DNA of 64,000 nucleotides from Rubinisphaera italica (GTDB lineage: Bacteria; Planctomycetota; Planctomycetia; Planctomycetales; Planctomycetaceae). Positions 38,303 through 48,755 of the stretch are shown piece after piece. Under the pieces are notes generated by a model. The model was not told where the DNA came from. It made no database searches and saw nothing but the letters and a program-made list of their open reading frames with translations. How positions within the stretch are numbered: the stretch's first letter is position 1; each line of letters starts with the position of its first letter. The DNA lies in assembly GCF_007859715.1 (NCBI RefSeq), contig NZ_SJPG01000001.1:4180728-4244727 (forward strand), in the 5' to 3' direction. Position numbers and translations under genes: made by a program.

Positions 38303-39613
38303 ATGAGCTTCTTCTCTGAGATCCCCTCCATTCCCTACGAAGGCCCCGACAGTAAGAACCCCCTGGCATTCAAGCATTACAATCCGGATGAAGTCGTTGA
38401 AGGCAAGTCGCTGAGGGAATTACTTCGTTTCAGTGTCTGTTACTGGCATACCTTCCGCGGCACCGGCGGCGATCCTTTCGGTCCCGGCACAATGGTTCGC
38501 CCCTGGGACGATGGCAGCGACTCTGTCGATAATGCGTTGAAGCGTGTTGATGTCGCTTTCGAATTCTTCCAGAAGCTCGGCGTCGACTATTATTGTTTCC
38601 ACGATCGCGATGTCGCACCTGAAGGTTCCAGCCTGAAAGAATCCAACGAGATTCTCGATAAAATTGTCGCTCGACTCAAAGAGCAGCAGGAATCGACCGG
38701 GATCAAACTGCTGTGGGGAACAGCCAATCTATTCTCAAATCCTCGCTATATGCACGGAGCCGCGACGTCCTGCAATGCCGATGCATTTGCATTTGCCGCT
38801 GCTCAGGTCAAGAAAGCGATTGAAGTCACTTATGAACTCGGTGGTGAGAATTACGTTTTCTGGGGCGGCCGCGAAGGTTATCAGAATCTGTACAACACCG
38901 ACATGAAACGTGAACTCGATCATCTCGCCAAATTCATGCACATGGCGAACGATCACGCGAAAAACATTGGCTTCAAAGGACAGTTCCTGTTTGAGCCCAA
39001 GCCGAAAGAGCCGACGAAACATCAATACGATTACGATGTCGCCGCCTGCGTGAACTTCCTACGTCAATACGGTTTGGAAGATGTTGTGAAAATGAACATC
39101 GAAACCAACCATGCCACCCTGGCTGGTCATTCGATGATGCACGAAATGGAATACGCCCGCATCCAAAACATGCTCGGCAGCATCGATGCCAACACAGGCG
39201 ACCTGCTCCTGGGCTGGGATACCGATCAGTTCCCAACCGATATCTACCTGACCACCCAGTGCATGCTCGTGCTGCTCAAGCAGGGTGGACTGGCTCCGGG
39301 GGGAATCAACTTCGATGCAAAAGTTCGCCGCGAAAGTTTCGAACCTGTTGATCTTTTCCACGCCCATATCGGCGGAATGGATACTTTTGCTCGTGGAGCA
39401 AAAATCGCTGCTCAGATCCGAGCCGATGGGGTCCTCGATAAATTCGTCAGCGATCGTTACTCCAGTTACGATTCCGGCGTCGGCTCCGAAATCGAATCCG
39501 GCTCCGCCACCTTTGCCTCGCTCGAGAAATACATGCTCGAAAAAGGCGAAATCGAAGCGAACAAGAGTGGACGTCAGGAATATCTGGAAAACCTGATTAA
39601 CCTATATATTTAG
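38303..39613 (+). CDS. xylA: Xylose isomerase
   Basis: 436 residues, class II length. It converts D-xylose to D-xylulose and can also act on glucose. Catalytic and metal-binding blocks are present: [60 protein letters not shown] and [11 protein letters not shown] ribosome site AGGAACCGAAC precedes the ATG. No xylulokinase or transporter gene is adjacent. A terminator hairpin follows. Confidence 0.97.
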   Translation: MSFFSEIPSIPYEGPDSKNPLAFKHYNPDEVVEGKSLRELLRFSVCYWHTFRGTGGDPFGPGTMVRPWDDGSDSVDNALKRVDVAFEFFQKLGVDYYCFHDRDVAPEGSSLKESNEILDKIVARLKEQQESTGIKLLWGTANLFSNPRYMHGAATSCNADAFAFAAAQVKKAIEVTYELGGENYVFWGGREGYQNLYNTDMKRELDHLAKFMHMANDHAKNIGFKGQFLFEPKPKEPTKHQYDYDVAACVNFLRQYGLEDVVKMNIETNHATLAGHSMMHEMEYARIQNMLGSIDANTGDLLLGWDTDQFPTDIYLTTQCMLVLLKQGGLAPGGINFDAKVRRESFEPVDLFHAHIGGMDTFARGAKIAAQIRADGVLDKFVSDRYSSYDSGVGSEIESGSATFASLEKYMLEKGEIEANKSGRQEYLENLINLYI

Positions 39614-39625
39614 TCAATGAATCCC

Positions 39626-39650
39626 GGGGGCATTCAGTGCCCCCATTTTC
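39626..39650 (+). terminator. Rho-independent terminator after xylA
   Basis: GGGGGCA, loop TTCAG and TGCCCCC, then ATTTT. It lies 13 bases after the xylA stop codon. Confidence 0.7.
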
Positions 39651-39677
39651 TTGCGACATTCTTTTGAGGTCAACCTG

Positions 39678-40814
39678 ATGAATTTTCGACAGACACTGCG
39701 CTCGCTTTTTGTCGCTGTTTTCTCGGTCTGTACAATGCACCAATTGGCTCATGCAGAAGACCGACTGCCATTGGTCGATATCTCGCAAGAGACCGATCGT
39801 CAGGTTGTGATTGCCGAGGGGACAGAAGAGGTTTATCAGGGGCACCCTACAACACTTTTGCTGCCCGATGATAAAACGATGTTTGCCGTCTGGTGCATCA
39901 ATCATGGGGGCTCTGCAGGGCCGATGGCTCTCAGTAAAGATGCTGGCAAGACCTGGAAACGTGTTGATGAGCGTTTGCCGGATAATTATTCCACACATCA
40001 GAACTGCCCCAGTATCTATCGCATGGTCGATCCCGATGGCAAAGCCCGGCTTTGGGTTTTCTCAGCGGCCTTGGGAACCCGCAGCGGCCCCGGCATGCCG
40101 AGTATCATGAGTGAAGACGAGGGGAAAACATGGAAAGAGATGCCGCCACTTGGATTTCCATGCGTGATGACCTTCAGCAGTATGGTCAAACTGAAAGACG
40201 GCAGTTATCTCGGCCTCTATCACAAAGGTCCGGAAGGAAAAGATCGGTCTCCTCTGGGAGTCTTTCAAACAATTTCAACCGATGGCGGTTTCTCCTGGTC
40301 CGATCCCAAAGTTGTCGCTGCAGTGGACGAAAAGAATCCCTGTGAACCCTGCGTGTTTCGCAGTCCAGACGGTAACCAACTCTGTTGCCTGTTGCGAGAA
40401 AATACCCACAAAGGCAACAGCCTGATGATGTTCAGCGACGATGAAGGGAAATCATGGTCCACCCCAGTGGATACTCCCTGGGGACTCACGGGGGATCGCC
40501 ATAAAGAAGTCTACACAAGTGATGGGCGCCTCGTGATCTGCTTTCGCGATCAGGCAATCGGCAGTTCTTCGCGCGGCGACTTTGTCGCCTGGGTTGGCAC
40601 CTATGATGATATCGTCAACCAGCGGGATGGCAGTTACAGAATCAAACTCCTCCATCAATACGGACGCAAAGGCGACTGCGGCTATCCTGGAGTCGAAATC
40701 CTGCCGGACGATACCGTTGTAGCCACCACTTATGTCAAATACAGAGACGATGATCGCAAAAACTCTGTTGTCTCTGTCCGTTTTCGATTAGATGAAGTGC
40801 AACCGGATCCATAA
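39678..40814 (+). CDS. Secreted sialidase-like (BNR/Asp-box) beta-propeller protein
   Basis: 378 residues from the ATG at 39678 (GAGGT eight bases upstream). Signal peptide 1-27 ends AHAED. Four Asp-box motifs are visible, [27 protein letters not shown] and SDDEGKSWS, the mark of the sialidase/BNR propeller. The C-terminal block ([23 protein letters not shown]) is typical of planctomycete exo-alpha-sialidase-like proteins. True sialidase activity is not shown; I see no clear Arg triad. The gene follows xylA on the same strand, separated by a terminator. Confidence 0.8.
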   Translation: MNFRQTLRSLFVAVFSVCTMHQLAHAEDRLPLVDISQETDRQVVIAEGTEEVYQGHPTTLLLPDDKTMFAVWCINHGGSAGPMALSKDAGKTWKRVDERLPDNYSTHQNCPSIYRMVDPDGKARLWVFSAALGTRSGPGMPSIMSEDEGKTWKEMPPLGFPCVMTFSSMVKLKDGSYLGLYHKGPEGKDRSPLGVFQTISTDGGFSWSDPKVVAAVDEKNPCEPCVFRSPDGNQLCCLLRENTHKGNSLMMFSDDEGKSWSTPVDTPWGLTGDRHKEVYTSDGRLVICFRDQAIGSSSRGDFVAWVGTYDDIVNQRDGSYRIKLLHQYGRKGDCGYPGVEILPDDTVVATTYVKYRDDDRKNSVVSVRFRLDEVQPDP

Positions 40815-40884
40815 CCGATTCTTGCATCGAGATAAACGACATTCAATCAGAATGATCTCCCTTAGTTCGCAATAACGCTACTGA

Positions 40885-41811
40885 TTATTTATCTGAAGAC
40901 ACCTTCAATAACCACGCAAAAACAGCCCGGGCAATGTGCATGCGGTTTTCTGCCTGGTCGAACACGATGCTGTTGGGAGTTTCCATCACATCGTCGGTCA
41001 CTTCCAGGCCGCGTTTGGCGGGAAGGCAGTGCATGAATTTGACGGATTTCGGAGCCGCTGCGAGCAATTCGGCATTAATTTGATAAGGAGCAAACGCCAC
41101 CCGTCGCTTGGCCGTTTCCTTTTCCTGACCCATGCTGGCCCAGACGTCCGTGTAAAGGACGTCCGCATTTTTGACGGCTTCCAGCGGATCTTCAATGATC
41201 TGATAGCTGGCTCCGGGAACTCGCTTTTCTAAGATTTCAGCGAATTCCGGTTCCAGTTGATAGCCTTGTGGTGAGCAAAGGATAAACTTCACGCCCATAT
41301 CTGCACAGCTAATCGCCAGCGAGCGAGCAACGTTATTCCCATCGCCGAGGTAGACCATCGTCTTGCCTTCGATGTCGCCGCAATGTTCCTGCATGGTCAG
41401 GATATCGGTCAGAGCCTGACACGGGTGAAAATCATCGGAGAGTCCATTCACCACAGGGCAGTTCGACACTTTGGCGAAATCTTCAATCATCTTTTGAGAG
41501 AATGTTCGCAGGACGACTACATCGGCAAAGCGACTGACAACTCGCGCGACATCTTCCAGCGACTCCCTTCCATCCAGGCCGGCTTCTTTTTCAGACATGA
41601 ACATGCCTGAGCCACCCAGGTGAATCATGGCCGATTCAAAACTGACCCGTGTACGCAGTGATGGCTTTTCGTAAATCTGGACGAGTACTTTTCGATCGAG
41701 CAGCGGTTTGAGTTGCCCTTGTTTCCAATCGGATTTCAATTTGGCAGCCAGATCGATCAGCTCTTGTGTTTGGACTGGAGATAAGTCCAGTAGAGAAAGG
41801 AGGTGCTTCAT
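40885..41811 (-). CDS. argF: Ornithine carbamoyltransferase
   Basis: 308 residues. It makes citrulline from ornithine and carbamoyl phosphate. The carbamoyl phosphate site is KPSLRTRVSFE, where SLRTR stands for the usual STRTR. HPCQALTD, the ornithine loop and HCLPAKRG are present. It follows argD on the same strand with an intervening hairpin at 41857-41882, so the two may be partly co-expressed. Confidence 0.97.
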   Translation of the reverse strand: MKHLLSLLDLSPVQTQELIDLAAKLKSDWKQGQLKPLLDRKVLVQIYEKPSLRTRVSFESAMIHLGGSGMFMSEKEAGLDGRESLEDVARVVSRFADVVVLRTFSQKMIEDFAKVSNCPVVNGLSDDFHPCQALTDILTMQEHCGDIEGKTMVYLGDGNNVARSLAISCADMGVKFILCSPQGYQLEPEFAEILEKRVPGASYQIIEDPLEAVKNADVLYTDVWASMGQEKETAKRRVAFAPYQINAELLAAAPKSVKFMHCLPAKRGLEVTDDVMETPNSIVFDQAENRMHIARAVFAWLLKVSSDK

Positions 41812-41856
41812 TTCAGGTCTCAGATCAAGTCATTTTCTTGGATTCAACAATGCAGA

Positions 41857-41882
41857 CAGGCCGGCTTAAATCAGCCGGCCTG
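41857..41882. terminator. Hairpin between argD and argF
   Basis: CAGGCCGGCT and AGCCGGCCTG form a perfect ten-pair stem with a six-base loop. There is no T-run on either side, so it may be an mRNA-stabilising or attenuating hairpin rather than a true terminator. Confidence 0.4.
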
Positions 41883-41999
41883 AACGGAAATATTGTCAGT
41901 TACTTAGTTCTCAATAGGAATGTCTCGGCAAAGCAAGTCGCTTAAAAAACTCGCAAAGAGCCATTATGTCCACCCGGGACCGCTTTCTGCAAGAGTTTC

Positions 42000-43205
42000 T
42001 TACGATTCTGAGGCCAGAGATCGTAATTCTTCGATCAGAATTTCCGAGCCACGGTCAACATCTTCGATAGAAATATTGAGTGGAGGCAGCAAGCGGACGA
42101 CTGTATCGTGCGTTGCATTGACGAGTAAACCTCTTTCCATGCAACGCTTTACGATTGGTCCAGCAGGCACCGTCAGATCAATTCCAATCATCATTCCAGC
42201 GATTCTCAGCTCTTTAAGAATCGGCAGATCTTCAAGCAAAGGCTCGAAATGAGAACGGAATCGTTCGGACATCTGCTGACTGTGTTCGAGCAAATTCTCT
42301 TCTTCAATCGTTTGCATCGTGGCAATTCCAGCCGTCATCGCCAGCGGATTTCCGCCGAAAGTGCTGGCGTGCATCCCCGGTCGCAGGCTTGGAGCGAGTT
42401 CGTCGCGGGCGATAAAGGCTCCGCAGGCGACACCGCCAGCAACACCTTTTGCCAATGTCATGATATCAGGCTGAACGCCATATTTCTGATGCCCAAACCA
42501 GGTTCCCAGTCGTCCCATACCGGTTTGGACTTCATCGAAAATCAGGACTAATCCATGTTCATCGGCCAGATCTCGCAGTCCCTGCAGATAGCCATCTCCC
42601 GGAAGATTAACACCACCCTCACCCTGGACAGGTTCGATCATGATACCACAGGTTTCATCGTCTATCATGCTTCGCACCGCTTCAAGGTCGTTGTGCGGTG
42701 CATACGAGAAGCCAGCGACCAGAGGTCCTAAACCCTGATGATACTTGGGTTGAGCGGTCGCGGTGACTGCAGCGAGAGTTCGACCGTGGAAGCCGTTCTG
42801 GAAAGTAATTATTTTGTATTTTTCTTCGGGGGTGTGCAGTCTCGCCAGTTTGATTGCCCCTTCAATTGCTTCTGCTCCACTATTACAGAAGAAGGCTTTG
42901 CCGAAACTTCGACTGCAGATTTGCTTCGCAAATTCCCCCTGCGATTCCGTGTACCAGGTATTGGGGACGTGAATCAGCTGAGCAACCTGCTCCTGCAGAG
43001 CCTGCACGACTTTCGGGGGACTGTAGCCCAGAATATTGCAGCCCCAGCCGGGGAAGAGATCGAGATAGCGATTCCCCTCAGCATCCCAGACGTGTGAACC
43101 TTCGCCGTGCGTAAGGCAGATGGGATATCGACCATAATTGGGGATGACGTATTTCTCAAAAACAGAAATGACATCCGCACTCGATTTGGAGGCTGTTGAA
43201 CTCAT
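42000..43205 (-). CDS. argD: Acetylornithine aminotransferase
   Basis: 401 residues, PLP-dependent class III aminotransferase. It transfers an amino group to N-acetylglutamate semialdehyde. Blocks: [56 protein letters not shown], and the PLP lysine in [16 protein letters not shown]. It lies upstream of argF on the same strand, in the usual arginine order. Confidence 0.96.
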   Translation of the reverse strand: MSSTASKSSADVISVFEKYVIPNYGRYPICLTHGEGSHVWDAEGNRYLDLFPGWGCNILGYSPPKVVQALQEQVAQLIHVPNTWYTESQGEFAKQICSRSFGKAFFCNSGAEAIEGAIKLARLHTPEEKYKIITFQNGFHGRTLAAVTATAQPKYHQGLGPLVAGFSYAPHNDLEAVRSMIDDETCGIMIEPVQGEGGVNLPGDGYLQGLRDLADEHGLVLIFDEVQTGMGRLGTWFGHQKYGVQPDIMTLAKGVAGGVACGAFIARDELAPSLRPGMHASTFGGNPLAMTAGIATMQTIEEENLLEHSQQMSERFRSHFEPLLEDLPILKELRIAGMMIGIDLTVPAGPIVKRCMERGLLVNATHDTVVRLLPPLNISIEDVDRGSEILIEELRSLASES

Positions 43206-43278
43206 TTTGAGGTCTCACAAGGAACGATGGATACTGTAGGTCAGGCAACATGAGCCGATAGGAATACAATCAAATCGT

Positions 43279-43373
43279 GTCACGGCTCTGTGAGCCGTGC
43301 ATTCGATTATCTATTTTCATTCAATGGTCAAATAAAAACAGCATAAAACACGGCTCACAGAGCCGTGGCACAC
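43279..43373. repeat. Inverted repeat, CACGGCTCTGTGAGCCGTG and its complement
   Basis: GTCACGGCTCTGTGAGCCGT at 43279 onward and CACGGCTCACAGAGCCGTGG at 43349 are reverse complements, and each is itself nearly palindromic (CGGCTC/GAGCCG). The arms enclose about 50 bases of AT-rich sequence between hisG and argD. Confidence 0.75.
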
Positions 43374-43489
43374 TACTGAAAAATAAATTCAATGACCAAA
43401 ACTTGCGTTTCGTGCTTGTAATTTTACTGAGGATTCACTGGAAAGTAACAGGACATCCCAATGAAACTTCAGGTTCGAAACAATCCGAT

Positions 43490-44368
43490 TTAATCGATAA
43501 TTTTATTAATCGGGAACTCGACAATACCAGTCGCTCCCGCTTCCCGGAGTGCGGGAATAATGGCTCGGACGACCGATTCATCGAGAATCGTATTGATGGC
43601 CACCCAGTCAGGATCGGAAAGATTCGAGACAGTTGGTTGCTGTAGAGCAGGCAGGCCTTCAAGTACTTTCTGTAGATCGGAACGCCGGACATTGAGCATC
43701 AGTCCGACTTTACCTTCCGCAGCTAAGCAGGATTGCAGCATCAAAGCGATATTGTTCAGCTTCTGAGCTTTCCAGTCGTCTTCAAATGCATTTTTATTGG
43801 CAATCAGACGCGTGGTACTCTCCAGCACTTCGTCAACAATCCGCAAGTTGTTGGCTCGCAGTGAAGATCCGGTTTCAGTCACTTCGACAATCGCATCGAC
43901 GAGACGCGGAGGTTTGACTTCAGTCGCTCCCCAGGAGAATTCAACGTCGGCATTCACTCCATGCTTTTCGAGATACATTTTCGTCAAACCGACGGCTTCG
44001 GTGGCAATTCGCTTACCTTCGAGGTCCTTTACGGATTTGATGTCAGAATCGTTAGGTACCGCGAGCACCCAGCGAACGGGGCGCCTGCTGACTTTTGAAA
44101 AAACGAGTTCACAAACTTCATGAACATCGGCTCCTGTTTCGACGACCCAGTCGTGGCCGGTGATACCTGCATCCAGAATGCCCTGCTGAACATAGCGGGC
44201 CATTTCCTGAGCGCGAATGGAAAGGCATTCGATTTCGTCATCATCAATGCTCGGAAAATAGGAGCGAGACGAAAATTTGATGTTGTACCCGGCTTTGCGA
44301 AACAGTTCGGCGGTCGCTTCCTGAAGCGAGCCAGCTGGAATACCGAGTTTGAGGAGTTTGTCCGCCAT
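43490..44368 (-). CDS. hisG: ATP phosphoribosyltransferase
   Basis: 292 residues, the long form with a C-terminal regulatory domain. It makes phosphoribosyl-ATP, the first step of histidine synthesis. The start is [35 protein letters not shown] and [18 protein letters not shown] are core blocks. The last ~75 residues ([26 protein letters not shown]) are the HisG_C domain that binds histidine. No other his gene is in the window. Confidence 0.96.
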   Translation of the reverse strand: MADKLLKLGIPAGSLQEATAELFRKAGYNIKFSSRSYFPSIDDDEIECLSIRAQEMARYVQQGILDAGITGHDWVVETGADVHEVCELVFSKVSRRPVRWVLAVPNDSDIKSVKDLEGKRIATEAVGLTKMYLEKHGVNADVEFSWGATEVKPPRLVDAIVEVTETGSSLRANNLRIVDEVLESTTRLIANKNAFEDDWKAQKLNNIALMLQSCLAAEGKVGLMLNVRRSDLQKVLEGLPALQQPTVSNLSDPDWVAINTILDESVVRAIIPALREAGATGIVEFPINKIID

Positions 44369-44811
44369 CAGGGCGAAACCTTTCTGTGAAATTCGTCAGT
44401 AGGATCTGTCATTTGTGGAATCCGCATTGCTGCAATGCTTCAGACTACCAATCCGCTTTCCCGCATTCCACCCAAGATGACCTTGGAACCACAATTCGAC
44501 TCTTCTGGAAGTGCTGGATCCCCATTTTTGTCTGTTGGAAGCCGACTTGGAGCGATTTAAAAGCTCTCATAACCGGAACAGCCTGCATAACCGGAACTCA
44601 AATGTTAAGGAATTATTAAGATTTCTTAACATTAGTTTATCGATCAAAACTCAAATTCTCCTTTCAGTCGATGCAAGCCCTACATGCGGTGCACATGCCG
44701 CGGTGAAGATAATTGGAAAAATCGACAAGTTCGACAACTGCCCCTCGACATGTGCACAAAAAGACATGCAGCTGGTGCCAGGATGGCCACCGGATTTAGA
44801 AAGGGAATTTC
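44369..44811. other. 443-base gap between hisG and the porin gene
   Basis: Divergent promoters should lie here. A repeated CATAACCGGAAC occurs at 44568-44579 and 44587-44598. I see no hairpin terminator and no convincing small frame. Confidence 0.5.
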
Positions 44812-46431
44812 GTGAAGCTCACCGTGTATTTCTCAGCGATCTTATGTTCATTGTATTTCGCAGCAGCATTTTGTGCTGCCGCTGAATTGGATGTTGTGAC
44901 CCCGAATTCAGAGCTGGAAAGCCTGTTCAGCCCCATTTCTGAGACGGATAACTGGATTCATGAGATGTCTCTTCGCTTTGTCGAATCCGAGGCTCGGCTA
45001 GCGGAAATTGAGGCTCAACTCGAATCTCAACAGCAAAATCAGCGGGAGATTCAACAGGCATCCTATGATGAAACACCGGTACCAGCTGTTCCACCCGTTG
45101 GAAATGTTCCGACACTCGATCAGGAAATTCTCGATCGACTCGCCACAATGGAAGAAAACTGGGCGAAGTTGCAGGAATCGGAAGCAAAGAAAAAGTCGGA
45201 TGCTCTTAAAAAGCCGACGTTCAAAGTCGGTGGTCGAATTCATTGGGATCATTGGAACTTTTCGGAATCGAGCCCTGGGATCGACAATTTCGAGCATCCC
45301 GGTCCCGGTCCACAAACAGGAACCGACCCCGAAGACCTCTGGGCATTTCGTCGAATTCGCATGGAGTTCTCGGGAGATATTCTTGAAAACATGTTCTGGC
45401 GTATGCAACTTGATTTTGCAGAACTGGAAGATGCCGCAATTAAAGATGTTTACATCGGGTTCAGCGAGTTGCCTTACAACCAGAAACTCTATCTGGGACA
45501 CCAGAAACGGCCGATCGGTTTGGATCACTGGAACAGTAGCCGCTACAACATTTTTCTCGAACGACCTCTGATTGTCGAATCCGTCAACGAAGATGCCCGT
45601 CGTATGGGGATCATGATGCACGGCTACACCGATGATGAATCGTTCAACTGGCAATACGGAATTGCGACTTTGGAAAACTCCGCGGGTGACCGGGCGAACC
45701 GTTCTGATGCCGGTCAATACAGTCTGCATTTCCGCACCACTGGAACACCCTGGTACGATGAAAGTTCTGGAGGCCGAGGTTATTTGCATCTTGGCTTTGC
45801 AGGCATGTTTGCCAATCCCGATGGCGATGCGGATCCGGGAGTCACAGATGATAACGAAGGTCGATTCCGCACAAGGATGGCACAGCGTTCCGAACGACGC
45901 TGGATGGACACCGGTCGGATCCCCGGTGCGAACTGGTACGAAGTTGCCGCTTTGGAAATGATGCTCAATGTGGGAGCGTGCCAGTGGACCACTGAGTATA
46001 TGAATATCTGGATGCAACGAGATATGACAACCCCCGGAACTGGCCCGGATCTCCACTTCAATGGATTTTACACACAGTTTTCCTATTTCCTGACGGGTGA
46101 ATATATTCCAGTCAATCGTGAGGTCGGTCAAATTGGTCGTGTAAAACCGTTCGAAAACTTCTTTCTGGTTGATAAATGTTGTGGTGGTCGTGGGCGAGGC
46201 TGGGGAGCCTGGCAGATTGCTGGACGTTACGACTACCTCGATATTTCCGATGCGGATATTAACGGAGGTGTCGGCAATATGGCGACCTTCGGTATGAACT
46301 GGTATTGGACCGCCTATTCCCGCATGCAATTCAACCTGATTTACAGTGATATTAAAGATCATGCTCCTGTGAATGGATTCACCGGAGGAACTTCTCTGAC
46401 GGCAGGTGTCCGTTTCGGAGCTGATTTTTAA
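44812..46431 (+). CDS. Outer-membrane porin, OprP/OprO type
   Basis: 539 residues from a GTG at 44812 (AAGGGA upstream). Signal peptide 1-22, then a short coiled coil (about 45-130, SEARLAEIEAQLESQQQNQ) and a beta-barrel starting FKVGGRIHWDHW. Motifs VKDVYIGFSELPYNQKLYLG-like (here AIKDVYIGFSELPYN) and GHQKRPIGLDHWNSSRYN are those of phosphate-selective porins; the last strand ends in Phe (RFGADF). The N-terminal coiled coil resembles one that anchors a porin to peptidoglycan. Followed by a Cys-rich secreted protein gene 67 bases away on the same strand. Confidence 0.9.
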   Translation: MKLTVYFSAILCSLYFAAAFCAAAELDVVTPNSELESLFSPISETDNWIHEMSLRFVESEARLAEIEAQLESQQQNQREIQQASYDETPVPAVPPVGNVPTLDQEILDRLATMEENWAKLQESEAKKKSDALKKPTFKVGGRIHWDHWNFSESSPGIDNFEHPGPGPQTGTDPEDLWAFRRIRMEFSGDILENMFWRMQLDFAELEDAAIKDVYIGFSELPYNQKLYLGHQKRPIGLDHWNSSRYNIFLERPLIVESVNEDARRMGIMMHGYTDDESFNWQYGIATLENSAGDRANRSDAGQYSLHFRTTGTPWYDESSGGRGYLHLGFAGMFANPDGDADPGVTDDNEGRFRTRMAQRSERRWMDTGRIPGANWYEVAALEMMLNVGACQWTTEYMNIWMQRDMTTPGTGPDLHFNGFYTQFSYFLTGEYIPVNREVGQIGRVKPFENFFLVDKCCGGRGRGWGAWQIAGRYDYLDISDADINGGVGNMATFGMNWYWTAYSRMQFNLIYSDIKDHAPVNGFTGGTSLTAGVRFGADF

Positions 46432-46498
46432 ATTTCGACATTGCTGAGATTCATCGCAATTTAATTTCCAATTCACATAAATCACCTGGAGGTTTCCT

Positions 46499-46909
46499 GT
46501 GAACTCTATTCATAAATACCTGATCCCGGCTCTCCTGCTCCTCGTTCTGAGCGGAGGCACTCTGCAGGCAGGCGAACCCTGTCTGGATGCCTGCATTGAA
46601 AATGGGAAATGTGGCCCCCCTTGCTGCCCGCAACCCTGCGATCCTTATAAAGCGACCTGCAATGGTTGCTGGGAACAGGATAAGGAAGAACATTATTGCT
46701 GGCAGGTCGAAAAAGATTTTGTCTGCATTCCCCCGGTCAGATTTCCCTGGCAAAAATGTTGTGATCTGGGATGCCCACGAATCCGGAAAGTCAGCAAGTT
46801 GAAAATTTACAAATACGATTGCGATGTTTGTAAGTTCAAATGGAACCTGAAAAAGTTCTACCCCTGCTGCGATCAGGAAGGGTGTATTCCAGAAGTGAGT
46901 TCCAAGTGA
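46499..46909 (+). CDS. Cys-rich secreted protein
   Basis: 136 residues from a GTG start with GGAGG eight bases upstream. The signal peptide (1-24) ends LQAGEP. The mature part has 18 Cys in about 113 residues, in CC pairs and CxxC-like spacings (GPPCCPQPC, KCCDLGC, YPCCDQEGC), with several aromatic and basic residues. No family is recognised. Position behind a porin suggests an envelope role; disulfide cross-linking is inferred. A terminator at 46938-46980 closes the pair. Confidence 0.7.
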   Translation: MNSIHKYLIPALLLLVLSGGTLQAGEPCLDACIENGKCGPPCCPQPCDPYKATCNGCWEQDKEEHYCWQVEKDFVCIPPVRFPWQKCCDLGCPRIRKVSKLKIYKYDCDVCKFKWNLKKFYPCCDQEGCIPEVSSK

Positions 46910-46937
46910 TGTGACTGAAAAACGAGTCATATCGCTG

Positions 46938-46980
46938 AAAGAGCACTCTTGGTCAGGGAATCACCGGGAGTGCTCTTTCT
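46938..46980 (+). terminator. Rho-independent terminator after the Cys-rich gene
   Basis: AAAGAGCACTC and GAGTGCTCTTT form an eleven-pair stem with a 20-base loop, then TCTATAAT. It ends the porin / Cys-rich gene pair. Confidence 0.75.
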
Positions 46981-47091
46981 ATAATTGATGCAGCAATTCG
47001 TATTCGATGCCCCTCAACAATCAGAATGTGTGAAAACAAGACCTTGTCTTGTCGAGAGCCATTGCGACGATCAGTCTTTATCTTCAGAAAG

Positions 47092-48288
47092 TCATTTGAC
47101 CTTCGACCAGTCGAAGTTTCGACAAATGGTTTCCAGCTGAAATGATTTCACGCCAAGTGACATTTTCAATTCCTGGAATGCATTCACCGCCTCTTCCTGC
47201 TGAGCAGACGTGATTTCTGATTTGAATGCTCGAATCAACAGGTTCTTTGCGGTATGTTCGAGTTCAATGAACTCAATCACCTGGGTGCGATATCCGTGAA
47301 TTTCGAGGAATTGTGCACGCAAAGCATCGGTCGTCAGCGAAGCGAGGCGTTCTCTTAAGATGCCATGTTTGAGGATCGGCGAAAGAGCTTCGCTTTCGAG
47401 TTGATGATGCAATTCATGCTGGCAGCAGGGAACGGCCATGATGATTTCCGCTCCCAGTTCGAGACTTCTGGCCAGTGCATCATCGGTCGCTATGTCGCAG
47501 GCGTGCAACCAGATCGCCAGATCAATCGGCGCTTCGATTCGGGCGTCCTGAATACTGGCGACTTCAAACTTCATATCGTTGATGCCGAGTTTTCGCCGTG
47601 TATTTTCGCAGGTTTCAATCACTCCTGACTGAGAATCGAATGCCTGAATCTGGACTGCGAGCTGGAAGTGATTGACCAGCAGCTCGCGAATCGCAAAGGT
47701 GAGATAACTTTTCCCGCAGCCGTAATCGACAATGCGGACTGGCCGGTCACGAGGAAGTTTCTGCTGGAGATCGGCTATGAACTCTGCAAAACGATTGATC
47801 TGACGAAACTTCCGCTGCATCGAGCGATGCACGCGCCCGTTTGGTGTCATGACGCCAAGTTCGACCAGAAACGGAATCGGCTCCCCTTCAGAAAACAGAT
47901 ACTGTTTTTTTGCATCGTGAGAGAGCGGCTTCTTGGCAACGACTTTGGCGGAACGATGACGCTGCATTTTCAGTGAGCCATCGTTTTGAACCCGAATCTG
48001 CAGGTCTTCAGATGTCAATCGAACCAGAGCGTTCAAGAAAGTAGCTTCAAGCATCGCTTCGAGTTGTCGTCCGGTTTCTGGCCATCCACTGTTTTCATGA
48101 GTCTGCTGTTTTGCACGATCCTGCTTTGTCCATTGAATGACAATTTCATCTCTAAGAGAGATGGGACGCAGCGTGACCCGCTCAAACTTCTGATTATCTT
48201 TTGAGACAGGACCGGAGAGTGCAATTGAAACCAAATTACCAGCATCAAAATTCTCGGTCAGCAGCGACCAAAGTTCAGCAAATATCAT
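47092..48288 (-). CDS. Class I SAM-dependent methyltransferase
   Basis: 398 residues. The SAM site is RIVDYGCGKSYLTFAIREL near residue 190, followed by IQAFDSQ (acidic loop) and the DLAIWLHACD and IIMAVPCCQHELHHQ blocks, where the Cys pair with His resembles the Methyltransf_32 group that includes METTL25-like proteins. The N-terminal 170 residues carry no known domain but have a basic stretch (KMQRHRSAKVVAKKP), suggesting nucleic-acid contact. The substrate is not known. Confidence 0.82.
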   Translation of the reverse strand: MIFAELWSLLTENFDAGNLVSIALSGPVSKDNQKFERVTLRPISLRDEIVIQWTKQDRAKQQTHENSGWPETGRQLEAMLEATFLNALVRLTSEDLQIRVQNDGSLKMQRHRSAKVVAKKPLSHDAKKQYLFSEGEPIPFLVELGVMTPNGRVHRSMQRKFRQINRFAEFIADLQQKLPRDRPVRIVDYGCGKSYLTFAIRELLVNHFQLAVQIQAFDSQSGVIETCENTRRKLGINDMKFEVASIQDARIEAPIDLAIWLHACDIATDDALARSLELGAEIIMAVPCCQHELHHQLESEALSPILKHGILRERLASLTTDALRAQFLEIHGYRTQVIEFIELEHTAKNLLIRAFKSEITSAQQEEAVNAFQELKMSLGVKSFQLETICRNFDWSKVK

Positions 48289-48755
48289 GAGCAGGAAATA
48301 TCTGTAAAATAGAATGGGGCATCAGAAATCGAATAAGTTATGTTATCGCGATTCATGACCTGGAGCGAATGTTCCCGAAGGTATGTTCTCCGAGTGGAAA
48401 CAGGAATTCGAAACACCTTGGGAACATCGTCCAAGTTACTTTTGACCATTTTGACCATTTTGACCATGGATGAAGTAGAGTATATTCAAAAATATGCCTG
48501 AAGCGTTCGGCAGGAGCAAACACAGCGTTTTAGGATATTTGATGATCAAGAGAATGCAGCAACCATTTGAAAATGGTCTAAATGAGCTTGCGCAATAATT
48601 TAGCCCAGATGGCTTAATCAACTCGCTGGACCCCAAAATGGTTATCTTTCAAAATTAGCGCGAGCCACAAAAACTTTGAATCGTTAGTAGCACGGAAAAT
48701 TTTCATCTGCGTTTATCTGCGGCTCTTTTTCTTTCAATCGATCAGCTGTCGCTGT
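48289..48755. other. 467-base gap between methyltransferase and lipid kinase
   Basis: It holds the 9-base tandem repeat at 48441-48467 and a half copy of the GCGGATGAACGC family near 48700-48730 (TCATCTGCGTTTATCTGCGG). No frame in it is convincing; short open stretches lack good ribosome sites. Confidence 0.5.
48441..48467. repeat. Tandem repeat (TTTGACCAT)3
   Basis: Three perfect adjacent copies of the nine-base unit TTTGACCAT. It lies in the gap upstream of the methyltransferase gene (minus strand). Its function is not known. Confidence 0.85.

Noticed and set aside
44998..46485. Long minus-strand frame of about 495 codons opposite the porin gene
   Set aside because: The porin has a signal peptide, family motifs and a ribosome site; the opposite frame has no recognisable domain.
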